Below, piece by piece: positions 1-6,033 of a stretch of DNA of 16,444 nucleotides. The position numbers and the translations under genes were made by a program. Within the stretch, counting starts at the first letter, position 1. Every line of letters begins with the position of its first letter. The notes under the pieces were generated by a model, which was given only the letters and a program-made list of their open reading frames with translations, had not been told where the DNA came from and ran no database searches. The stretch lies in assembly GCA_018664745.1 (NCBI GenBank), contig JABJNS010000186.1:1-16444 (forward strand). Reading direction: 5' to 3'. The DNA is from Flavobacteriales bacterium (lineage in GTDB: Bacteria; Bacteroidota; Bacteroidia; Flavobacteriales; BACL11).

Positions 1-384
1 TATGATGCTGCTTGGAATATTGTTTCCGAAACTGCTGGTAACCTTGTTAAAATTGTAGATAATACTATTGAAAATACTTATGCATTTCCTGTAGGAAATC
101 ATCCTGAGGATTTAGTAATTAATGATGCAGGTACAACTTTGTACTACAGTGATGGTTTATGGAGTAAAGCTGTTTATGCTTTTGATATTTCTGGTACAGA
201 ATTACCAACTACTGCCTTAATCAACAAGAGTTTTTACGGTTTAGGTGCTCATGATGGCTATGTTTACGGAACTGATGCTGTTGATTTTACGCAAAGCGGA
301 TGGTCATTCAAATACTCTGCTAATGGTATTATTGTTGACTCTGTACATGTAGGGATTATACCTGGAGGATATTGCTTCAACTAA
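1..384 (+). CDS. DUF5074/YncE-like beta-propeller protein, C-terminal part (gene runs off left edge)
   Basis: The frame is open from the first base and ends at TAA 382-384, giving 127 residues of the C-terminus; the N-terminus lies outside the window. The fragment has propeller-blade character: short beta-strand stretches such as LVKIVD, TLYYSDG, VYAFDI and YVYGTDA, and it finishes with the turn GIIPGGYCFN. This ending is typical of the DUF5074/YncE-like proteins of Bacteroidota, many of which are secreted or surface lipoproteins. No signal peptide can be judged because the start is missing. A TTG at 139 is only an internal codon, since coding sequence continues upstream. A terminator hairpin lies about 30 bases downstream, so this gene probably ends its transcription unit. 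The adjacent gene also looks like a propeller. In Bacteroidota such proteins often sit beside TonB-dependent receptors, but none is visible here. Family assignment is by recollection of sequence style, moderately sure. Confidence 0.7.
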   Translation, partial: YDAAWNIVSETAGNLVKIVDNTIENTYAFPVGNHPEDLVINDAGTTLYYSDGLWSKAVYAFDISGTELPTTALINKSFYGLGAHDGYVYGTDAVDFTQSGWSFKYSANGIIVDSVHVGIIPGGYCFN

Positions 385-411
385 TTGAGTAAATAAGATT
401 AAGTTTTATTG

Positions 412-437
412 AGGGAGGCATTGCCTACCTTTTTTTT
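412..437 (+). terminator. Rho-independent terminator between the two propeller genes
   Basis: The stem pairs 412-414 and 416-419 with 423-426 and 428-430, with one G/A mismatch (415/427) and an ATT loop. Eight T follow directly (430-437). It sits about 27 bases after the stop of the first propeller gene. Because the hairpin covers positions just after 409, an upstream TTG start for the next gene at 409 is unlikely. Confidence 0.7.
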
Positions 438-444
438 ATATTTG
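437..444 (+). promoter_or_regulatory. Bacteroidota -7 promoter box for the lipoprotein gene
   Basis: TATATTTG matches the Bacteroidota sigma-A -7 consensus TAnnTTTG. It begins at the last T of the terminator tract and lies 15 bases before the ATG at 460. No TTG (-33) element is found at the usual spacing: the nearest TTGs are at 421-423 (gap 13) and 409-411 (gap 25). The assignment therefore rests on the -7 box and its position. Confidence 0.5.
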
Positions 445-459
445 CTAAAAATTTATCAC

Positions 460-1518
460 ATGAAATTAATTAACTATTTACTTATTGCTTTAGTATTTGT
501 TTCTTCTTGTAAGGAAGAAGATACAGTTGAAACACCTGTGTTGCCAAGTGATTATGGTAAAGGTATGTATATTGCTACTGAAAATGGAGTTAGTTTTTAT
601 GATGGTGAAGTGGTTAAAAATCAAATTTTTAAAGGGGTAAACGGAACTTCAATTTCTTCAGTTTCTAAGATTAAATTCAAAGGAACAAAGGCCTATATTG
701 CAGCAGGAAATCAGATTGTAACTGCTAATATTGAAACTTTTGAAAATAAAGATGTTGTTAATGGTTTTGTTGATGTTGTTGATTTTGACTTTGTAAATTT
801 TGATAGGTTATTTGTAGTTGATAAGGGTGACGCTAAGGTAAAGGTAGTTGATTTAAATAATTTAGATATTACTGCTGAAGTTGAGACAGGTGAAAATACA
901 GTCCCAACATTTATTGCAAGCTCATGGTATCGATCAATTGTATTAAATAGTGGGGCAGTTGCTGATTCTTTAAAAGATACTACTATAGTTGCTATTGATT
1001 ATAGAGATGGAGTGATTCCTTTGTCTGATTTTATGGGAAGTATTGAAGTTGGTGACAATCCTAATTCTGTAGTTTGGATTAGTAACTTAAAAGTACTTTG
1101 TAAGGGTATTTATGATCCAAATAATTCTTCAAGTAATACGGAATCATCATTAAGTAAAATAGATCCTTGGGATATGGAATTAGATTGGAATATTACTCTT
1201 AGTAATATCTATAATGCTCAAAACTTAGTTTCTGATGTTTCAGATTCTAAATATTTCTTTACAGCAATTAATGGTGTTTACCAAATGAATAATGATGGAA
1301 CTAGTATTTCTCAAAAAATAAATTTTACATCTGATATTTTGGAAACATCAATTGAAAGTTATGCTGTTAATGATACAACAATAGGTTATGCTAATATGTT
1401 GTTTGTAAATGATGCTATAGGTGCAAATAATACGATATATAAATATAATTTAGCAACTAGTACTTTTTGCGATACTATTATTGTTGACTCTCCTGTAAAA
1501 GATATTAATTTTTACTAA
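460..1518 (+). CDS. Surface lipoprotein with YncE-like beta-propeller
   Basis: The protein is 352 residues from the ATG at 460. That start gives a clean lipoprotein signal peptide: MK, a hydrophobic core (LLIALVFV) and lipobox VSSC with lipidated Cys17. The next residues are KEED, which fits the lipoprotein export signal (K followed by acidic residues after Cys) described in Capnocytophaga and Flavobacterium, so surface exposure is expected. The rest is a run of short beta-strand repeats (GMYIATENGVSFYDG, KAYIAAGNQIVTAN, RLFVVDKGDAKVKVVD) typical of a WD40/YncE-type propeller, with no catalytic motif seen. A longer frame from TTG 409 adds 17 residues that encode the terminator hairpin and spoil the signal peptide, so I reject it. 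The gene follows another propeller gene and precedes a membrane protein by nine bases. A ligand-capture role is inference; the ligand is unknown. Confidence 0.8.
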   Translation: MKLINYLLIALVFVSSCKEEDTVETPVLPSDYGKGMYIATENGVSFYDGEVVKNQIFKGVNGTSISSVSKIKFKGTKAYIAAGNQIVTANIETFENKDVVNGFVDVVDFDFVNFDRLFVVDKGDAKVKVVDLNNLDITAEVETGENTVPTFIASSWYRSIVLNSGAVADSLKDTTIVAIDYRDGVIPLSDFMGSIEVGDNPNSVVWISNLKVLCKGIYDPNNSSSNTESSLSKIDPWDMELDWNITLSNIYNAQNLVSDVSDSKYFFTAINGVYQMNNDGTSISQKINFTSDILETSIESYAVNDTTIGYANMLFVNDAIGANNTIYKYNLATSTFCDTIIVDSPVKDINFY

Positions 1519-1527
1519 TAGTAAATT

Positions 1528-2121
1528 ATGGAGTATTTAAAAGTAAAATTTCTAAGAAGATTATTTATTATCTTTTGTATTTTACTTGGTATTTTCACTC
1601 CTCTTTTTTGTTGGTATAAAATTCCTGATTTTAATCCAATTAACAAGCCTCTTTCACATTTTGGAGTATTAGAACCAACCTTCTTACTTTGGAATACAAC
1701 TTTAGTGTTTTTAGCTATAGGTATCTTCTGGAATGCCTACACTTCACTTAGGTTTTATTTTAAAAAGAAAAGGTTTAGGTATCCATTAAAAATTATGCTT
1801 ATTTCTTCTAGCATATCTTTAGTTTTTACAGCTAGTATTTCAATGGAATATGAGTTATTTCATCAAATACCTGCTGTGTTATTTTTCTTTAGCTACAATC
1901 TTTTTATTTTTTGCTTTGGGTTATTTCGCTCTTTCAAATATATAAGGAGAGGAATGTTCTCAATTTTTATAGGGTTAGCAATGTTATTTTCAACTTTATT
2001 ACTTCTCCCTTTTCCATCCTATGGAGTATTTGAGATTGTTTATTTTGCTCTTATTCTTATCTGGAATATATATTTCTTGTTTATAAGGATAAAAGAAGAA
2101 GGCTTGAAAAAAAGACTTTAA
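1528..2121 (+). CDS. DUF998-like six-helix integral membrane protein
   Basis: This 197-residue protein is almost entirely hydrophobic. I count six likely membrane helices at about residues 10-30, 51-73, 86-105, 114-134, 142-162 and 167-187, joined by short basic loops (KKKRFRYP, RSFKYIRR). Between helices 1 and 2 it has NPINKPLSHFGV (36-47), resembling the N-P-x-S-x-x-G element of DUF998 membrane proteins. There is no signal peptide apart from the first helix, and the C-terminus is basic (EEGLKKRL). The gene begins nine bases after the lipoprotein stop and is probably cotranscribed with it. Its last four bases (TTAA) are shared with the end of the convergent metallopeptidase gene. Function is unknown; the family call is moderate, the membrane topology firm. 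Confidence 0.65.
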   Translation: MEYLKVKFLRRLFIIFCILLGIFTPLFCWYKIPDFNPINKPLSHFGVLEPTFLLWNTTLVFLAIGIFWNAYTSLRFYFKKKRFRYPLKIMLISSSISLVFTASISMEYELFHQIPAVLFFFSYNLFIFCFGLFRSFKYIRRGMFSIFIGLAMLFSTLLLLPFPSYGVFEIVYFALILIWNIYFLFIRIKEEGLKKRL

Positions 2122-2128
2122 AGTTTTT
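2111..2128. terminator. Weak AT-rich palindrome across the convergent gene ends
   Basis: Positions 2111-2117 pair with 2122-2128 around a TTAA centre (one G-T wobble in the + strand RNA, a C-A mismatch in the - strand RNA). In the - strand orientation the palindrome runs into seven T (complement of 2107-2113). It lies exactly on the two stop codons. It is the only termination candidate between the converging genes, but the stem is weak. Confidence 0.3.
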
Positions 2129-3026
2129 CCATTAATTCAGAATACAAAGCAACCATTGCTTTGATGTCGTCCTTATGTACTTTTTCATCAGGAGAATGTA
2201 CATTGTCCTCAGGAGCACCAACAAAGCACCAATCCCAAGGGTAATCGCTTTTTTGCAATCCGTTTCCATCACTTCCACCTGCATCTTCCACTTCTAATTG
2301 GAAGTTAATACCTGATTTCTTAGCAATAGCTACTACTTTATTGATGTATGACTTTCTTGGAATTCCGCTATCTCTTAAAGAGATTGCACAGCCTTTTCCG
2401 TGTTTTACACCCTCAGTAACCCAAGTGATATCAGAAATTAGAGCTTGGTTTACTCCATATTTTTCTTGAATAAATTTTCCTAAATACCCTACAGAACCAC
2501 CACCATGTTCTTCCCAAGTAGAGAATACAATTATTCCGTTTTCTAGGCTTTTAGCAACCTCTAAAGCGTTCCAAACGCCTAATCGGTTATCCATATAGCA
2601 ACTTTGTATAAACTCATCTGTATCTCTGAAATCTACTTTAAATGTTAGAGAAGTACCTCTATCAATTGTTCTGTTGAAATCAATAAAGATTCCATCTTCA
2701 TTTTTGATGATTTTACCTTCAATTTTTCCTTGGCTATCTTCACCAACTAATACAATATCTTCAGTAGTTACAGGTCCTCCAATTTTTACAATTTCATTAT
2801 TGTATTTTACTGTAAATCCTATAGAATCCAAATGAGCAAATATAGCAGTTCTAGGCTCGCCAAAAACTAGCATTAAATTGTCTTGAAACCCAGCACCATG
2901 ATGTAGGATAGGTTTTACCTTCCAAGAGTTTTGATTTTCATTTATATAATTTAATAAAAACTCCTTCATTGCTAATTCTTCTCCTGCAGGAGCGTGAACT
3001 TCACACATTTGTTTTAATAATTCCAT
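2118..3026 (-). CDS. M42-like zinc aminopeptidase (M20/M28/M42 fold)
   Basis: The 302-residue protein carries the metal-ligand pattern of cocatalytic two-zinc aminopeptidases: H65 and D67 in FAHLDSIGF, D146 in CYMDNRLGVW, the catalytic and ligand pair E172-E173 in STWEEHGGGS, D199 in LISDITWV, and H277 in NVHSPDEKVH. The stretch at about 75-135 (GGPVTTEDIVLVGE onward) corresponds to the small beta-barrel inserted in M42 enzymes. It is shorter than typical M42 proteins (about 340-360), and it has no signal peptide, so it should be cytoplasmic and trim peptides. Its ATG overlaps the stop of the preceding yigZ-like gene by one base (TAATG), indicating translational coupling. It is the last gene of the ribD operon. 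Exact substrate is unknown; related dipeptidases or deacylases cannot be excluded. Confidence 0.75.
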   Translation of the reverse strand: MELLKQMCEVHAPAGEELAMKEFLLNYINENQNSWKVKPILHHGAGFQDNLMLVFGEPRTAIFAHLDSIGFTVKYNNEIVKIGGPVTTEDIVLVGEDSQGKIEGKIIKNEDGIFIDFNRTIDRGTSLTFKVDFRDTDEFIQSCYMDNRLGVWNALEVAKSLENGIIVFSTWEEHGGGSVGYLGKFIQEKYGVNQALISDITWVTEGVKHGKGCAISLRDSGIPRKSYINKVVAIAKKSGINFQLEVEDAGGSDGNGLQKSDYPWDWCFVGAPEDNVHSPDEKVHKDDIKAMVALYSELMEKL

Positions 3027-3658
3027 TATCTTATTTTTAAGTTTTTTATTCTTAATTCATGATTCTTTTTAAAAGTATTCACAACATCATTTGCTTTACT
3101 TTTTGGGACTGCAAATGTAAGTTTACAATTTATCTGGAAGTCAGTATTTACAACTTCTAAATCAAATTCTTTTACTAAACGCATAACATCATTCATTTGA
3201 GGGTATTTAAAGGATACTTCATGCTGTTCTTTTATAGTTTTAGTAATCATTGTAGCATTGCTGATGGCATCAGCTGCAGCAGTTTTGTAAGAACGAATCA
3301 ATCCAGGGACACCTAGTTTTACTCCTCCAAAATAACGAACTACAATAATTAAAATATTGGTTAGATCATTGGAAAGGATTTGGCCAAGAATGGGTTTTCC
3401 AGCAGTAGAAGAAGGTTCTCCATCATCATTTGCTCTTTGTGCTGATTTATCAGTATTAAGGATGTAAGCATAGCAATGGTGCCGAGCTGCATATTCTATT
3501 TTTTTAACTTCTTCTAATTTTTCTTTTACTTCTTGCTCGGAATAAACAGGGTAGGAATAAGCAATAAATTTACTTCCTTTCTCTTTGTAAATTCCTGTTG
3601 TGTGGTTTTTTACCTCTGTGTATTTATCCTCCAATATCAAATTATCTTTTTGGAACAA
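3026..3658 (-). CDS. YigZ/IMPACT (UPF0029) family protein
   Basis: The N-terminal domain has the UPF0029 signature: GIYKEKGSKFIA (22-33), AARHHCYAY (57-65), DDGEPSSTAGKPIL (78-91) and VVRYFGGVKLGVPGLIRSYKTAA (106-128). A C-terminal domain of about 65 residues follows, as in E. coli YigZ. Family members resemble the eukaryotic translational regulator IMPACT; the bacterial role is not settled, though YigZ is thought to bind RNA or nucleotides. No ATG is available at the N-terminus. I give the outermost TTG (3656-3658), which overlaps the end of ribD by 17 bases. In-frame TTGs at 3638-3640 and 3632-3634 are alternatives; the last would start at EDKYTEVKN, seven bases after the ribD stop, and resembles the N-termini of relatives best. 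Middle gene of the ribD operon, coupled by TAATG to the metallopeptidase. Confidence 0.85.
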   Translation of the reverse strand: MFQKDNLILEDKYTEVKNHTTGIYKEKGSKFIAYSYPVYSEQEVKEKLEEVKKIEYAARHHCYAYILNTDKSAQRANDDGEPSSTAGKPILGQILSNDLTNILIIVVRYFGGVKLGVPGLIRSYKTAAADAISNATMITKTIKEQHEVSFKYPQMNDVMRLVKEFDLEVVNTDFQINCKLTFAVPKSKANDVVNTFKKNHELRIKNLKIR

Positions 3659-4673
3659 TGATTTCTAAATTATCTGTTCCAATAACTAGCTCCTCTATTA
3701 TTTCACCATTAATATTTGGAGTAATAACTCCTTCTGCTAATGTTTTATTAGCTGTAAAAATTCTTGCTTCATCCCATAGGTTACTATCAATAAAGGATTG
3801 TAAAGTTTTACTTCCTCCTTCAATAATTACTGATTGAATACTTAGTTTATATAATTCTTGTAAAACACTTTCAATCAAATTGTTGAAGTCAATTTTAACA
3901 AACTGATTAGTGTTAATTTTTTCTGATTTAATTGAGTTGAAAATCAAAGTTTCTGCCTCAGAATTAAATAAGTTTAAACTAGTGTCAAGTTTTAAATCTT
4001 TATCAATTACAATTCGTGTTGGATTTTTTCCTTCAACTTCACGAACTGTAAGGGATGGGTTGTCTTTTTCTGTAGTAATTCTCCCCACTAAAATAGCATC
4101 TTCTTCTGCTCTCCATTGGTGTACTAATTTCTTTGAACCACTAGAAGTCATCCAAAAAGGTTCTGTTTGATTTTTCGGAGCAATAAACCCATCTTTACTT
4201 TCTGCCCACTTCAAAAAAATATAAGGCCTTTTTTGCTCATGGAATGTAAAGAAGCGTTTGTTTAGTTCTCTGCTTTCCTTTTTCAATACACCAATAATTA
4301 CTTCAGTACCTGCTTCCTCCATTTTTGCAATTCCTTTCCCTGCAACTTCTGAAAAAGTATCTACACAGCCAATTACTACTTTAGGTATTTTATGTTCTAT
4401 TATTAGGTTGGAGCAGGGTGGTGTTTTTCCAAAGTGTGCACATGGCTCAAGGTTTACATAAAGAGTTGATTTTGTCAATAAACTTTTATCTTTAACGCTA
4501 GCAATTGCATTTACCTCTGCATGATGAGAACCATATTTCTCATGATAACCTTCTCCAATTATCTCACCTTCATAAACGATAACTGAACCTACCATTGGGT
4601 TTGGCGAAACATCTCTTAAGCCTTTGGAAGCTAAGTCTAAACACTTTTTCATGAAAAACTCCTGATTTTGCAT
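3642..4673 (-). CDS. ribD: Bifunctional riboflavin biosynthesis deaminase/reductase RibD
   Basis: The enzyme performs two steps of riboflavin synthesis: deamination of 2,5-diamino-6-ribosylamino-4(3H)-pyrimidinone 5'-phosphate, then NADPH reduction of the ribosyl side chain. The N-terminal cytidine-deaminase-like domain (about 1-145) has the zinc site H51-A-E53 and PC(77-78)AHFGKTPPC87. The C-terminal reductase domain (about 148-343) starts at RPYIFLKWAESKDGFIAP and contains VGRITTEKDNPSLTVR and the nucleotide-binding IIEGGSKTLQSFI. Length, 343 residues, is normal. ATG at 4671-4673 lies four bases after a TATTTTTG box on the same strand, so the transcript may begin at the start codon. The gene heads a three-gene operon with the yigZ-like and M42-like genes and diverges from prmC. 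No FMN riboswitch is possible in the 34-base gap, so any flavin control must act otherwise. Confidence 0.95.
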   Translation of the reverse strand: MQNQEFFMKKCLDLASKGLRDVSPNPMVGSVIVYEGEIIGEGYHEKYGSHHAEVNAIASVKDKSLLTKSTLYVNLEPCAHFGKTPPCSNLIIEHKIPKVVIGCVDTFSEVAGKGIAKMEEAGTEVIIGVLKKESRELNKRFFTFHEQKRPYIFLKWAESKDGFIAPKNQTEPFWMTSSGSKKLVHQWRAEEDAILVGRITTEKDNPSLTVREVEGKNPTRIVIDKDLKLDTSLNLFNSEAETLIFNSIKSEKINTNQFVKIDFNNLIESVLQELYKLSIQSVIIEGGSKTLQSFIDSNLWDEARIFTANKTLAEGVITPNINGEIIEELVIGTDNLEIIVPKR

Positions 4674-4677
4674 GCCT

Positions 4678-4685
4678 CAAAAATA
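4678..4685 (-). promoter_or_regulatory. -7 promoter box of ribD (probable leaderless transcript)
   Basis: Read on the - strand this is TATTTTTG, a full match to TAnnTTTG. Only four bases (AGGC) separate it from the ribD ATG, so a start site about four bases past the box falls on or next to the start codon. No clear TTG -33 element is seen. It lies ten bases from the opposing prmC box. Confidence 0.5.
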
Positions 4686-4695
4686 GCCAAATTAT

Positions 4696-4703
4696 TACAT
4701 TTG
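4696..4703 (+). promoter_or_regulatory. -7 promoter box of prmC (probable leaderless transcript)
   Basis: TACATTTG matches TAnnTTTG and ends four bases (TCCA) before the GTG start of prmC, which predicts an mRNA with essentially no leader. The nearest upstream TTG (4668-4670) is 25 bases from the box and lies inside the first codons of ribD, slightly beyond the usual spacing. Confidence 0.5.
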
Positions 4704-4707
4704 TCCA

Positions 4708-5541
4708 GTGGAAAAGGTCAGTAATATTATTGGATATTTTAAAGATGAACTTAGTGAAGTTGCTAAGGAAGGAGAGGTGGTTTCTTGGGCTTATATCAGT
4801 ATTGAATATCTTCTAGGTTATACTCGCTCAGATTGTATAATAAATGCTAATAGAGATGTTTCAAAAGATGTTTCAGATAGGTTTAAGCAAATTGTTAGTG
4901 CTTTGAAAACAAATAAACCACTGCAGTACATCCTAGGTGAAACAGAATTTTACGGACTGAAATTTAAAGTAAATGAATATACTTTGATTCCAAGACCTGA
5001 GACAGAAGAGTTAGTGGATTGGATTTTGAAAGAAGAATTTTCTTCAGCACTAGATATAGGAACGGGAACTGGCTGTATCCCAATTGCTCTTGCAAAGAAT
5101 AAAAAAGCTGTAATTTCAGCTATTGATATTTCAAATAATGCTTTGTTGGTTGCTAGGCAAAATGCAAAAATAAATGGAGTAGAAATCAACTTTATTCATC
5201 AAGATATTTTGATTTCAAATGATTTGCCAAAAGTTGATATTATTGTAAGTAATCCTCCTTATGTTTTAGAATCTGAAAAGGAAATGATGTTTGATAATGT
5301 GTTGAAATATGAACCTCATTTGGCTTTGTTTGTATCTGATAAAAACCCTTTATTGTTCTATAATAAAATTGCAAAATTAGCATTTGAAAGTTTAAATAAT
5401 AATGGGAAGTTATTCTTTGAAATTAATGAGCAATTTGCAGATAAAACCATTGTAATGTTAAGCAAGATTGGTTTTGTTGATATTAAGTTGAAAAAAGACA
5501 TAAACGATAAGGATAGAATGATTAAAGCCACAAAGAATTAG
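4708..5541 (+). CDS. prmC: Peptide chain release factor N5-glutamine methyltransferase PrmC (HemK)
   Basis: PrmC methylates the glutamine of the GGQ motif in release factors RF1 and RF2 using S-adenosylmethionine, which improves translation termination. The 277-residue protein has an N-terminal helical domain (about 1-75) and a Rossmann-fold methyltransferase domain. Diagnostic motifs are PLQYILGETEFYGLKF (71-86), LIPRPETEELVDW (93-105), the SAM-binding ALDIGTGTGC (114-123), the acidic AID at 138-140, and the catalytic SNPPYV (181-186). The start is GTG 4708; no ATG occurs near the expected N-terminus, and the length agrees with the family (about 280). It is transcribed divergently from ribD. 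The next gene begins 33 bases after the TAG stop, behind its own -7 box. Confidence 0.95.
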   Translation: MEKVSNIIGYFKDELSEVAKEGEVVSWAYISIEYLLGYTRSDCIINANRDVSKDVSDRFKQIVSALKTNKPLQYILGETEFYGLKFKVNEYTLIPRPETEELVDWILKEEFSSALDIGTGTGCIPIALAKNKKAVISAIDISNNALLVARQNAKINGVEINFIHQDILISNDLPKVDIIVSNPPYVLESEKEMMFDNVLKYEPHLALFVSDKNPLLFYNKIAKLAFESLNNNGKLFFEINEQFADKTIVMLSKIGFVDIKLKKDINDKDRMIKATKN

Positions 5542-5542
5542 T

Positions 5543-5550
5543 TATTTTTG
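5543..5550 (+). promoter_or_regulatory. -7 promoter box before the NTF2-like gene and ligA
   Basis: TATTTTTG matches TAnnTTTG, just after the prmC stop and 24 bases before the ATG at 5575, a leader of roughly 20 bases. No -33 TTG is apparent. It could drive the NTF2-like gene, ligA, DUF6913, dapA and gpx-like genes as one unit, although read-through from prmC is also possible. Confidence 0.45.
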
Positions 5551-5574
5551 ATTATCAAAAAAACAAGATAAGAG

Positions 5575-6033
5575 ATGATTACAAAAGAAGAAGTTTTACA
5601 ATTCCAGAAGGAGTGGGGAAATGGTATAATAAGTATGAGTACTACTTTTAAGAATGGTGGAGGCCATGTTGCTGAAGCAAAAGAATTTATAAGTAAACTT
5701 TATGCTTATGAAACGGAAGAAGTACTTTTTAAACCAACTCTTGCTGCTGATGCTCAATTCAGACTGGATAAGGTAGCAGCACTTTCCTATTTTGTTGGAG
5801 GTAATACTGATTTTTCAGAAGATGGAGGTTTTGCAATTAAAGGGTGGAACACTGTAAGATGGGAAAATGCAGGAATAAAAATTACCCAAGACTGTGCAAT
5901 TTGCATGGGGAATTACTTTTTTGGTATGGAAAATGAACCTGATTTAAAAGTAGAATATTCCATAGTGTTAAAAAAAATTGATGGAAACTTAAAAATGATT
6001 TTACATGATTCACATCTTCCTTATCAAAAATAA
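5575..6033 (+). CDS. Small SnoaL/NTF2-like protein of unknown function
   Basis: The product has 152 residues and no signal peptide or membrane segment, so it is probably cytoplasmic. Visible features are WGNGIISMSTTFKNGG (14-29), LYAYETEEVLFKPTLAADAQFR (42-63), ALSYFVGG (69-76), GFAIKGWNTVRWENAG (85-100) and a C-terminal strand pair ending LHDSHLPYQK. The pattern of an N-terminal helix region followed by curved sheet strands and a final H-x-SHLPY strand suggests an NTF2/SnoaL-type cone fold. I recall similar proteins in proteobacteria labelled phosphoribosyl-AMP cyclohydrolase, but the HisI zinc-binding cysteine pattern is absent, so that name would be wrong. The ligA start codon follows its stop directly, so the two are cotranscribed. 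Function is not known. Confidence 0.6.
   Translation: MITKEEVLQFQKEWGNGIISMSTTFKNGGGHVAEAKEFISKLYAYETEEVLFKPTLAADAQFRLDKVAALSYFVGGNTDFSEDGGFAIKGWNTVRWENAGIKITQDCAICMGNYFFGMENEPDLKVEYSIVLKKIDGNLKMILHDSHLPYQK

Noticed and set aside
139..384. Complete small gene starting at TTG 139
   Set aside because: The frame is open and coding from position 1 with propeller-like sequence, so this is only the tail of a larger gene.
3598..4461. Short + strand open frames opposite ribD and the yigZ-like gene
   Set aside because: Serine- and isoleucine-rich shadow translations of well-supported genes on the other strand.
4674..4707. FMN riboswitch controlling ribD
   Set aside because: The gap is only 34 bases, far too short for an RFN element, and the promoter box lies next to the ATG.
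5545..5561. TTTTTGA-TTA-TCAAAAA inverted repeat after prmC as a terminator
   Set aside because: The stem is almost all A/T and is followed by A, not T, on the + strand; it more likely just contains the -7 box.
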